DNA from: DATBVX01 sp963696675
GTDB taxonomy: Bacteria; Pseudomonadota; Gammaproteobacteria; Steroidobacterales; Steroidobacteraceae
Length of the DNA stretch: 64,000 nt
Assembly (NCBI GenBank): GCA_963696675.1
Contig: CAVOLM010000038.1
Location: 24,256-88,255, forward strand
Reading direction: 5' to 3'
In this document: positions 11,090 to 19,096 of the stretch, in pieces
Position numbering within the stretch: the first letter of the stretch is position 1
Layout: the number at the start of each line of letters is the position of its first letter
Program-made: the position numbers and the translations under genes
Notes under the pieces: model-generated
What the model saw: the letters and a program-made list of their open reading frames with translations, nothing else
Database searches by the model: none
What the model was told of the DNA's origin: nothing

Positions 11090-11595
11090 GTCGCGCGCAC
11101 GGAGGTTCTGAGTCGGGCAAGCTCGCTCTTGACGCTCTCGACATCGACGGCGCCTGACAGATAACGCTTCGGAATCACCAGTCCGCTCAGGCCATCCAGC
11201 ATCAGGAGTAGCTGGCCATCGGTTTCCTCCACGGCGCGGATTGCAGGCCACTCGTAACGTGCCAGGCTCATCGCGCCTTGCACCGTGAGACCTTCGACGC
11301 CGAGTACATAGCGCTTGGGACCGATCCATGCGTCAGGAATCGGGGTGAAGCGTCGCATCAGGTAGGCGCTCAGCCAGATCGCCGCATACATGAGCGCGAT
11401 CGCGAGCAACGCACTCCCCGCGTGCGAAATCCCAACCCCGAACCCGGCCGAGGTAAGCGAGCGAGACTCCGAGCGCAACGGCGACCAGGAGGAGACTGCC
11501 CACCAACGCCGCCGATGCTGACCCATGCGGGCGCCGATGAACCGGGCGTAGGCGTACCAGTCCTCGCGCGTGAGGGTGACATCGATCTGCATCAA
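11090..11595 (-). CDS. YcxB-like membrane protein, frameshifted
   Basis: Begins MMQIDVTLTREDWYAYARFIGARM. The next stretch is out of frame: the correct first TM (AALVGSLLLVAVALGVSLAYL) reads in another frame between about 11430 and 11520. It returns to frame with a second TM (HAGSALLAIALMYAAIWLSAYLM) and a C-terminal domain YVLGVEGLTVQGA..WPAIRAVEET..LLLMLDGLSGLVIPKR, typical of the YcxB family (two TMs plus a small PH-like beta domain). Function of the family is not established. It lies between a TPR lipoprotein gene (31 bases upstream) and a C13 peptidase gene. The 3' boundary is approximate because no stop separates it from the peptidase in the sequence as given. Confidence 0.65.
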
Positions 11596-11625
11596 GCTGC
11601 CGCTGTCTTGCCCAGGGAGGCCAGG

Positions 11626-12168
11626 TCAGCGCGTCGCAAGCTCATTGGCACGCGCCTCGGCTTCACTCGCCTCCGGCGCGCGCCCTCTGCCGCGCAGGGC
11701 TTCCGCGATCAGCCGCCACGCCGAGGACTGGGTCCTCGGATCACCCGTGGCAAGCGACAGACCTTTGCGCGCGAGATTCTCGGCCTGCTCGAAGTTGCCC
11801 TCCGCTTGCCGCACCTGGCCGAGCTCGATCCACAACAACGGATTGTTGGGCTCGATTCGTAGTGCGCGCTCGATCGAGCTCGCGGCAACAGAGTAGTTTC
11901 CGGTCGCGGCCTGCGAGTGTGCCTGCTCGACGAGCGAGCGCGCAGCTGCCCCGAGCTCGTAGCTCTTCTGCGGCTGAGGAGGCGGCGCGGGCTGAGTTTC
12001 CGGATAAGTTTCGACTGGCGGTGGGCCCTGCTGGGGCGGCGGGCCCGGCAATGTCGGTGCACCGCCCGGCGCCGGTTGCTGCGGCGGGGGTGACGGCGTG
12101 TAGGGATTCGGGAGCCGGCAGGCAGAGAGTATGACCGCCGCGCATAGCAGGAAGAAAATTCGCATCAT
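11626..12168 (-). CDS. TPR lipoprotein coupled to PBP1B
   Basis: Lipoprotein signal MMRIFFLLCAAVILSAC with lipobox LSAC. A Pro/Gln-rich linker of about 55 residues follows, and then two to three TPR-like helices (SLVEQAHSQAATGNYSVAASSI, NPLLWIELGQVRQAEGNFEQA, ..SSAWRLIAEALRGRGRAPEAS). The start overlaps the stop of the upstream PBP1B gene in TGATGATG, so expression is translationally coupled. The Pro-rich linker plus small folded domain and the genetic coupling recall outer-membrane lipoproteins that activate class A PBPs (LpoA/LpoB), but there is no direct sequence similarity that I can claim. About 180 aa, intact. Confidence 0.78.
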   Translation of the reverse strand: MMRIFFLLCAAVILSACRLPNPYTPSPPPQQPAPGGAPTLPGPPPQQGPPPVETYPETQPAPPPQPQKSYELGAAARSLVEQAHSQAATGNYSVAASSIERALRIEPNNPLLWIELGQVRQAEGNFEQAENLARKGLSLATGDPRTQSSAWRLIAEALRGRGRAPEASEAEARANELATR

Positions 12169-14481
12169 CAGCGAATGATACCTTTCAGCCACTGCTTTGC
12201 GCGTTCGGTGAAGTCACTGAACGTGCCTTCGAGACAGCCCGGCTTGGTCGGCAGGATCACCTCGCGCGGCAACGCGATCGACACGACATCCTCGGAACAG
12301 GTGGGCCGCGTCTCCGTCCCGGTGTCGTATTCGATCCATGTCTCGCGCAGCGATTCGGGCAAGGGTTCATCCCACGATGTAATCGGCAGGCGACGCATCA
12401 GGTTCGCCCAGATGCTGAGCGCGCCGCCCGCCCCGGTGAGGCCGGTGGGTCGATTGTCGTCATAGCCGACCCAGACGATCGCCAGATGGCTGCCGGTAAA
12501 GCCGGCAAACCAGCTGTCACGAAACTCCGATGACGTGCCGGTCTTTCCGGCGACCACGACATCAGGCGGCAGACGTGCATAGACCGCCTGCCCCGTACCT
12601 CGCTGCGTTACCTTGGTCAGCATTCGATTGAGCTGATAGACAACGGCCGGGTCGGCGACGGGCGTTACCTGCAGTGGAAATGCCTTGAGCGCAGCGCCGT
12701 CGGCGCCAATCACGACTCTCACAGCGCGCAACGGCGTGCGGAAGCCGCCGTTCGCGAGGCTGTTGAAGAGCTGCGCGACTTCGATCGGCGCCAGGTCCAG
12801 CGCCACCGAGAATGAGCGACGGATTCGGGTCGGGAGTCTCGCTCCAGCCCGAGCCGGGCAAACGTGTCTGCGATCCGGCTCTACGCCCGACGTCAAGGCC
12901 GACGTGCACGGTCGCCAGATTGAGCGAATCGGCCAGCGCCCGTATCAGCGGCACCGGGCCATGCGTCTCCGGCGTGAAATTCTCGGGTCGCCAGACCTTG
13001 CCGCGCGCGAGCTTCACCTCGATCGGCTCGTCCAGCACGATCGACGCGGCGTTGTACCTGCCCGTCTCGAGCGCCGCGAGGTACACCATCGGCTTCGCCA
13101 GCGAGCCGATCGAGCGCTCGGGCATCGAGAGCGCGGTTGAAGCCATCGAATCCGCAGTTGCCGGCCGCCGATCACGGCGATCACATCGCCACTCTGCGGC
13201 GCGGTGACCACGATCGCGCCTTCGAGTTGTGCGCCATCCTTCGGTCTTGCGCTGCCGGTCGAGGCGCGTCAGCTCATCGCTGAGCGCCTGCTCGCCAGTC
13301 GCCTGCACGCGCGGATCGAGGCTGCGTGAACACCTTGAGCCCCGCTTCGGTGAGGTCCTCTTCGCGATAGTCGCGGCGCAAGGTGCGCCGCACGAAGTCG
13401 AGGTATGCCGGGTAGTAACCGGCGGAGTGACCCGAGTCGTAACATCGAGTGGGCGCGCGATCGCATGGCGTGGCGTCGTCCTCGCTGATGACCCTTGAAC
13501 TCGCGCAAGCATGATGCAGCACCAGGTCGCGTCGCGCGCGTGCGCGCTCGGGATGCAGGCGCGGGTCGTAGTAGGAGGGGCCGCGCACGATTGCGACCAG
13601 CAGCGCGATTTCGTGCAGATCGAGCTCATCGAGCGGCCTGCCGAAGTAGAAGCGACTGGCGAGGCCGAAGCCGTGAATGGCGCGCTCGCCGTCCTGGCCC
13701 AGGTAGATCTCGTTGATGTAGGCGTTCATGAGGTCCGCCTTGTCGAAGCGGGCCTCGAGAATCACCGCCATCATCGCTTCCTTGATCTTGCGCCACAGCG
13801 TCTGCCGGCTGTCGAGGAAGTAGCTGCTCACCAGCTGCTGCGTCAGCGTGCTGCCTCCCTGCTCGATGGCACCGGAGCGCAGGTTGACCCACGCGCGCGC
13901 AGGATCGCTTCCGGGTCGACGCCGTGGTGGCGATCGAACTTGCGATCCTCGATGACCTTGAGCGCTTCGGGCAGCAGCGGCGGCACCTCGGCCGGCGTGA
14001 CGACGATGCGGTCCTCGCCGTGGATCGGGAAGATGCTGCCGATCAGGAGCGGATCGAGCCGAAACAGCGGAATCTGTGTGCCATCGCTGCCCTGCAAGCG
14101 CTGGATACCGCCCTGCCCGGTCATCACGCTGATGGTGCCGGCCTCGCGGATTTCCTCAGCGAACTGCACGCGGCGGGTGGCCACGTCGATCCGGGAGCCG
14201 CGCCGGTGGTAAGTACCAGGCCGCCTGAGCACCTCGGTCGGAGCGTAGTGCAGGCGGACCAGCTCCTGCTCCAGCGCATCGGCGGACAGTGCGAGCCCGG
14301 AATACAGTTCCAGCGGCTGTGCGAACACCTGCGCGGGCAGCGTCCAGCGCCGGCCTTCGAATTGCGGCGTGACGATCCGGTCCAGGTACAGGATCAGGAG
14401 CGCGTCGGCGACTAGTGCAATAAGCGCGATCATCAGCAGAACGCGCCGCAGGCGTCGGGTGCGACGGCTGGATCCAGCCAT
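12168..14481 (-). CDS. mrcB: penicillin-binding protein 1B, frameshifted
   Basis: Class A PBP: glycosyltransferase plus transpeptidase building peptidoglycan. Starts MAGSSRRTRRLRRVLLM with one TM. The UvrB-like PBP1B-specific region follows (VFAQPLELYSGLALS, RRPGTYHRRG), then glycosyltransferase pieces (PEALKVIEDRKFDRHHGVD, EARFDKADLMNAYINEIYLGQ, IHGFGLASRFYFGRP). The transpeptidase has SIGSLAKPMVYL (Ser-x-x-Lys), SLNLATVHVG (SxN) and GKTGTSSEFRDSWFAGFTG (KTG). Frame changes near 13850, 13420, 13230, 13170 and 12830. An upstream open stretch before the ATG at 14481 lacks similarity. The next gene overlaps its stop. Confidence 0.88.
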
Positions 14482-14719
14482 GTTGGTTTTCTCTACTCCT
14501 GCGTCAAAGTTCTGCAGACTGCAGTGATCAGACAGGCATCGCAAGCGGTCCGTTCGATGCATGCGCATCGGCCCTTGCACCGCGAATGCGCAGCCGTGCG
14601 CGCTTCCGCACACCATTGGATCATGCGAGCGACCGGGTGAGACGACAATTCAAGCACTTCCGCGCTGGCACATCACTTGCTTCCTGAATTGCAGAGAGGC
14701 CGGGATATGCAACTGAGCA
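14482..14719. other. divergent intergenic region, PBP1B / LysR
   Basis: A 238-base gap between the starts of the PBP1B gene (minus) and the LysR gene (plus). It must hold both promoters. I see no convincing -35/-10 pair, no palindromic operator and no hairpin in it. Confidence 0.4.
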
Positions 14720-15604
14720 GTGCGCTTACCTTCACTGAAGTTCCTGAAGACTTTTCACATTGCAGCCACTCGCCTGAGCTTCAAGGCGGCGGCCGAGGCG
14801 TTGTTCATTACGCCTTCCGCCGTCAGTCACCAGATTCGCAGTCTCGAGGAGCAGCTGCACATCACGCTCTTCGTGCGTGGCGCGCGCGGGCTCGCGCTCA
14901 CGGACGCGGGCGCACGTTACTTCGAGCAAATCGACGCGCTGTTCCGGCGGCTCGAATCGGTCACCGAGCAACTGCAGGTGCGCTTCGGGCGCGCGCTCGC
15001 CCGGCTGCACGTGCCGCCATTCTTCGCCAGCGAGCTGTTGCTGCCGCGGCTGCAGACCTTTCTCGATGCAGCGCCCGAGACCGACATCGAGCTCGACACG
15101 GTGCTCTCGCCACTGTGTTCGCATGCCGCCGACGCCGACCTGTCGATCGTCGTCGGTACCGGACCCTGGGAAGGATTGGATGCTGAGCGGCTGTTCTCGC
15201 AGCGCTTCACGCCGGCGTGCGCGCCGACGTTGCTGGCTCGCTCCACGATTCGCGCCTTCAGCGATCTGAACGGTCACACGCTCATCGTTCATGAGGCGCG
15301 GCGTGACGGCTGGGATCGCTGGGCGCAATTGCACGGCTTGCAGACCCTGCAGCCGCGCAAGCTCTTGCGCGTTGACACCATGTTCGCCGCCGCCGAGGCC
15401 GCCGAGCGCGGCCTCGGCATCGCGCTCGTTTCGGCACCGCTGGGGAGACAGCGCTTCGCCAGCGGAGCGCTGGTGCGCCTGTTCGCCGCTGATCTCGACG
15501 TGGGCGAAAGTTATTTTCTTCTGCATCGACACGAGGACGCGGCCCGTCACGAAGTGCTGGCGCTCAAGCAATGGCTGCTCGGCGAATTTCGTCTCGACGC
15601 ATGA
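14720..15604 (+). CDS. LysR-type regulator, GcvA-like
   Basis: Intact 294-residue transcription factor. N-terminal winged HTH: SLKFLKTFHIAATRLSFKAA, AEALFITPSAVSHQIRSLEE, then TLFVRGARGLALTDAG. A substrate-binding domain of the GcvA/AmpR type follows (LPRLQTFLDAAPETDIELDT, GLDAERLFSQRFTPACAP, AAEAAERGLGIALVSAPL). The start is GTG; an ATG 13 bases upstream is out of frame. LysR regulators usually control a divergent neighbour, which here would be PBP1B. AmpR regulates a beta-lactamase in response to cell-wall fragments, so a wall link is conceivable but purely inferred. The small exported protein gene downstream is another possible target. Confidence 0.88.
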   Translation: MRLPSLKFLKTFHIAATRLSFKAAAEALFITPSAVSHQIRSLEEQLHITLFVRGARGLALTDAGARYFEQIDALFRRLESVTEQLQVRFGRALARLHVPPFFASELLLPRLQTFLDAAPETDIELDTVLSPLCSHAADADLSIVVGTGPWEGLDAERLFSQRFTPACAPTLLARSTIRAFSDLNGHTLIVHEARRDGWDRWAQLHGLQTLQPRKLLRVDTMFAAAEAAERGLGIALVSAPLGRQRFASGALVRLFAADLDVGESYFLLHRHEDAARHEVLALKQWLLGEFRLDA

Positions 15605-15714
15605 GCCAGATCGTGCGCTGGTCAAGAAATGATCAATTGTCGCCACGGCTACGGCCTCCTAGATTGCAAGCGCCGCTGACACATCGGCCATTGTCATTCT
15701 TCCAGGAGAGACCC

Positions 15715-16104
15715 ATGACGACGACACGCACACTTTCGACATTGCTAGCCGCCGCGACACTCGGCGTCGTACCGCTGCTCGCGCGCGCCGATTACACCGA
15801 TGCGGTGTTCGAGGCCTGCTCGAACGCGTTCATTGCGAAATTCACCGCGACGCACGGGCCAGTCGCGAAGATTCGCGTCGTGCCGCCCGAGGCGAAACTG
15901 CGCTCGCTGGCGCGGGATCCGGTGAGCGGGCCATATGCGTTTCCCCTGCGTTACACGCTATTCGCCACCGATCCGAAGACAGGAACGCTGTTGGCCAGCG
16001 CCGAGTGCACCGCGAAGCGAAAAGCGGGCGTCAGCCTCGCGCTGCTGCCTCTGCCGGCATCGACCAGCAGGCCACTCATGCTGTCCGCGCGCGAAGCGAA
16101 ATGA
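15715..16104 (+). CDS. small exported protein, unknown function
   Basis: 129 aa, intact. Signal peptide MTTTRTLSTLLAAATLGVVPLLARA followed by mature sequence DYTDAVFEACSNAFIAKFTA with two cysteines (CSNAF and SAECTAKR). AGGAGAG precedes the ATG at good spacing; the open frame further upstream has no RBS. I do not recognise a family. Placed 110 bases after the LysR gene on the same strand. Probably periplasmic, possibly with one disulfide. Confidence 0.7.
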   Translation: MTTTRTLSTLLAAATLGVVPLLARADYTDAVFEACSNAFIAKFTATHGPVAKIRVVPPEAKLRSLARDPVSGPYAFPLRYTLFATDPKTGTLLASAECTAKRKAGVSLALLPLPASTSRPLMLSAREAK

Positions 16105-16125
16105 CCCACTGCCACCTTTGAGAAA

Positions 16126-16185
16126 CTCCGGGAGCTGGGCGCCGCCGACCACCCCCTCTGGTCGGCCGGCACTCAGCTCCCGGAG
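16126..16185. terminator. strong two-part hairpin between genes
   Basis: Perfect 12-base arms CTCCGGGAGCTG (16126-16137) and CAGCTCCCGGAG (16174-16185) enclose a second perfect 8-base stem GCCGACCA / TGGTCGGC (16144-16151, 16159-16166) with a 7-base C-rich loop. It starts 22 bases after the stop of the small exported protein gene. There is no U-tract on either strand, so it may be a transcript 3'-end stabiliser rather than a classic intrinsic terminator. Confidence 0.55.
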
Positions 16186-16309
16186 AGTCCTGAATCCGGC
16201 GCTCGCCGGGTTCCTTGTTCGCGGCCGAACGAGACTCCACTCGCGCTGTCAACGACTCAGGCAGTCGTCCGTTGTGAACGGGTTGAGCACCACATTCGCG
16301 AGGCCGGTC

Positions 16310-16765
16310 ATGTCACGATTCATTCTCATCGCCCTTTGCGGCGCGCTCCTCAGCGTCGGCTGTGTCACCAGCAACCCGGGAAGCGTCTACCCGCGCCACC
16401 AGACTCAGCAGGCCTGGACCGTCGAGGAAGGCAAGGTCTCGGACATCAAGGACGTCAGCATCGAGGGGGAACGCACCGGTCTGGGACGGATCGGCGGCGG
16501 CTATATTGGCTACGAAGTTGGGCGCTACGCTGTCAACGGTCGCGCCACCGACGTTGCCGGAGCGGTTGGAGCGGTGGCCGGAGCAGTGGCGGGTGGCGCG
16601 ACCGAAGAGCGCATGACGCGCGAGAAGGGGTTCGAGATCACGGTCAATCTCGACAAGGGCGCATCCATCGCGGTCGTGCAGGCGGCTGATCAGCAGTTCC
16701 AGGTGGGCGAGCGAGTCAAGATTCTGCGCCGGGGCGACGGTGCTGCGCGGGTGACGAAGATCTGA
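16310..16765 (+). CDS. SlyB/Pcp-like outer-membrane lipoprotein (glycine zipper)
   Basis: 151 aa. Lipoprotein signal MSRFILIALCGALLSVGC with lipobox SVGC. Then a SlyB/Pcp-type body: glycine-rich two-helix zipper GRIGGGYIGYEVGRYAV ... VAGAVGAVAGAVAGGATEE, and a C-terminal beta region FEITVNLDKGASIAVVQ..FQVGERVKILRRG. SlyB-family lipoproteins stabilise the Gram-negative outer membrane and are often PhoP-controlled. The ATG at 16310 is the first codon of the lipoprotein signal; the frame upstream is open but unrelated. Convergent with the NYN gene 13 bases downstream. Intact. Confidence 0.88.
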   Translation: MSRFILIALCGALLSVGCVTSNPGSVYPRHQTQQAWTVEEGKVSDIKDVSIEGERTGLGRIGGGYIGYEVGRYAVNGRATDVAGAVGAVAGAVAGGATEERMTREKGFEITVNLDKGASIAVVQAADQQFQVGERVKILRRGDGAARVTKI

Positions 16766-16778
16766 TGCGCCTCGCAAC

Positions 16779-17588
16779 CTAGGCCTTGGCCGGGATGCGC
16801 ACGATATAGCCGCCTGACTTTTCGTCACGCTCGAGCTCGACGAAGCCCCTGGAGCGTGCTTCCTCCAGCAGGTCGCTGAATGCGCCGAATCCATAATAGG
16901 ACTCGTTGAATCCGGGCATGCGCCGCTTCAGCGCCTGTTTGACCATCGAGCCCCAGATCTTCTCCTCTTCGCCACGCTCGGCAATCAAGGCTTCGAGCGT
17001 GGCCAGGATCAGGTCGATCGCCTCCTGTTTCTTGTCTTCTTCTCCCTTGGGCGCGGGTACACCAGGAGACGGTTTTCCAGCTGCCTTGCGTGCGGGAGCA
17101 CGGCGCGGTGCCTTCTCACGCACGAGGTCGTCGTAATAGATGAACTCGTCGCAGTTGGCGATCAAGAGATCGGAGGTGGAATTCTTGACGCCGACGCCGA
17201 TCACGACCTTGGCGTTCTCGCGCAGCTTGCTGACCAGCGGCGAGAAGTCCGAATCGCCGCTGATGATGACGAAGGCATCGACATGCGACTTGGTGTAGCA
17301 GAGGTCGAGAGCGTCGACGACCATGCGGATGTCCGCCGAATTCTTACCCGACTGCCGTAGGTGCGGAATCTCGATCAGCTCGAAGGAGGCCTCGTGCATC
17401 CCAGCCTTGAACTCGCGATAGCGGTCCCAGTCGCAGTACGCCTTCTTCACGACGATGCTGCCTTTCAGCAGCAGCCGCTCGAGCACCTTCTGGATGTCGA
17501 AGCGCGAGTATTTTGCGTCGCGCACGCCCAGGGCGATGTTCTCGAAATCGCAGAAAAGCGCCATGTTGGTGATGTCGGCGGTGACCAA
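16779..17588 (-). CDS. NYN-domain (LabA/DUF88) protein with C-terminal LOTUS-like domain
   Basis: 269 aa, intact. NYN (PIN-like) nuclease fold: LFCDFENIALG with first acidic residues, KNSADIRMVVDALDL, and FVIISGDSDFSPLV (GDSDF). These are the conserved acidic metal-binding positions. A Lys/Pro/Ala linker follows, then an OST-HTH/LOTUS-like C-terminal domain (IWGSMVKQALKRRMPGFNESYYGFGAFSDLLEEARSRGF is the typical pattern, quoted in part). Such proteins are predicted RNases or RNA-binding regulators. I chose the TTG start at 17588 because AGGGAG sits 5 bases upstream; the ATG eight codons later has no RBS. The target RNA is unknown. Confidence 0.85.
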   Translation of the reverse strand: MVTADITNMALFCDFENIALGVRDAKYSRFDIQKVLERLLLKGSIVVKKAYCDWDRYREFKAGMHEASFELIEIPHLRQSGKNSADIRMVVDALDLCYTKSHVDAFVIISGDSDFSPLVSKLRENAKVVIGVGVKNSTSDLLIANCDEFIYYDDLVREKAPRRAPARKAAGKPSPGVPAPKGEEDKKQEAIDLILATLEALIAERGEEEKIWGSMVKQALKRRMPGFNESYYGFGAFSDLLEEARSRGFVELERDEKSGGYIVRIPAKA

Positions 17589-17783
17589 GTTGACTCCCTG
17601 GCGCCCTCGGCGCGGCGCTCAGTCTAGGGCAACCGTGCCTCGGTTTCATGAGGCGTGTTGCGTTGCCAACGGCGTAGCTCGCCAGGGAGCGAGACCGCGC
17701 CTGTCGCCGATCCCCTACGACGGAAGCTATTGAGCCTCGACTCACCGAGGTGCATAGTTCGGGAGCGTGCGAGTACTGCGTCA

Positions 17784-18999
17784 ATGACGACGAACGATAG
17801 CCACGGTGACCCGATCAGCGCCCCTGTGGGCGACCGGGGGAGGTTCCCTCGCTCCAACGACCCACGTTCCCTCTACGTCATTACGCTGTTTTCTTCCCTG
17901 ATGCCGATGCCCCTCGAGGTCCCTGACCCGCGCGGGCTCGAAGGGCTGGCAGTGTTTCGGTCGCGCCGCATGGAAGATGGTCGCGAGCGTTACCGGCTGC
18001 ATCTTGGTTACTTCGACGCGCGGGCCGACGCGGAAGATGCACTACCAATCGTCCAAAAACATTTCCCGAGCGCATGGGTCGCCTCCGCACCGCGCAGCGG
18101 CCTCGGCTCGCTCGACGATACCAACCTGTCGGAATTCCGCCTGATTCGGACGGCGACGCCGTTGGCGACGGCGATCGAAACGCACGCACCCACGACACCG
18201 GCGCAAGACGTCCAACGCTATGTGGTGCAGCTGAGCTGGGCCAGCAGGCGCATCGATCCTGCGGAAATTTCACAGCTCTCCATCTTCCAGGCGTATGCGC
18301 TTTACACCGTGACGCTGGCGCGTGCCGGCGTGCGGTACTACGGCATCCGGCTCGGTTTTTTCACCAGCGCCATCTCGGCGCGACAGGTGGCCTTGTACGT
18401 TCGGTCGGAATTTCCGGCGGTCGCGGTGGTTCCGATCAGCGAGCGCGAGTACGCGCGCGCCCGCGAGATGATTACGCTGCGCGAGATCCGCGCCATGCCG
18501 CAGACTGTGCCAGCTCTCGCGCCCGACATCACCGCGGAATCTGTCGCCCCGGAAGTGCCGGACATCACCCCGGAATCTGTGGCCCCGGAAGTGCCGGACA
18601 TCGCCCCGGAATCTGTCTCCACGCAGGCGCCGGACATCCACCCGGAACCTGTCACTACGGCAGCGCCAGACACCAGCCCCGAGTCGGTGGCGGCAGAGGC
18701 ACCGGCGAGTAACCCACTGCGGTCATCCGTTCTCCCCGAGGCGACGGAATCCGCACCTGTTGCCGCGCCCGCCCCGCAGACGCCGGCGGAATCGACGCCC
18801 TCGGTCGCGCCACGGTCGTTCACCGAGGTGTACGTCGCCGAGGCCACCGCCAGGATTTCGGCGCGCACGCCAACCGCCGGCCTTCACGCGCGAAGAGTTG
18901 CTCGGAGCGCTCGCCAGCACCGATCTGCGCGGCGACGAACACGCACATCGCTCTGCCATCGTGCGCTTGTTGCATCGTCTGGCGGACCGGATCGGCTGA
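17784..18999 (+). CDS. SPOR-domain protein with PDI/PES repeats, frameshifted at 3' end
   Basis: Reads MTTNDSHGD from the ATG at 17784. Two SPOR-like beta-alpha-beta units are visible: YVITLFSSLMPMPLE..YRLHLGYFDARADAEDAL and YVVQLSWASRRID..YGIRLGFFTSAISARQVAL. A repetitive acidic linker follows with tandem units of the form APxVPDIxPESV (18520-18690), then a Pro/Ala-rich stretch. Near 18885 the frame changes, and the last helix (FTREELLGALASTDL) ends at TGA 18999. SPOR domains bind denuded peptidoglycan, but I see no signal peptide or TM here, which is odd. About 405 aa. Family level is certain; function is unknown. Confidence 0.72.
18520..18690 (+). repeat. in-gene repeats encoding PDI-x-PESV units
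   Basis: About five degenerate copies of a 33-36 base unit encode (V/A)PDI(T/A/H)PE(S/P)V followed by four variable residues. The two central copies, around 18553-18625, are nearly identical at DNA level. Likely a flexible acidic spacer subject to copy-number change. Confidence 0.7.
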
Positions 19000-19096
19000 A
19001 TCCTGCCCCCTCCCCCGCACGTGCATTTCGCTCTTGGGCGAGAATCTCGCCGGGCGCGCGTGTAATTGCATCCCAATTTTCTGCGCGAGTGTGCCT

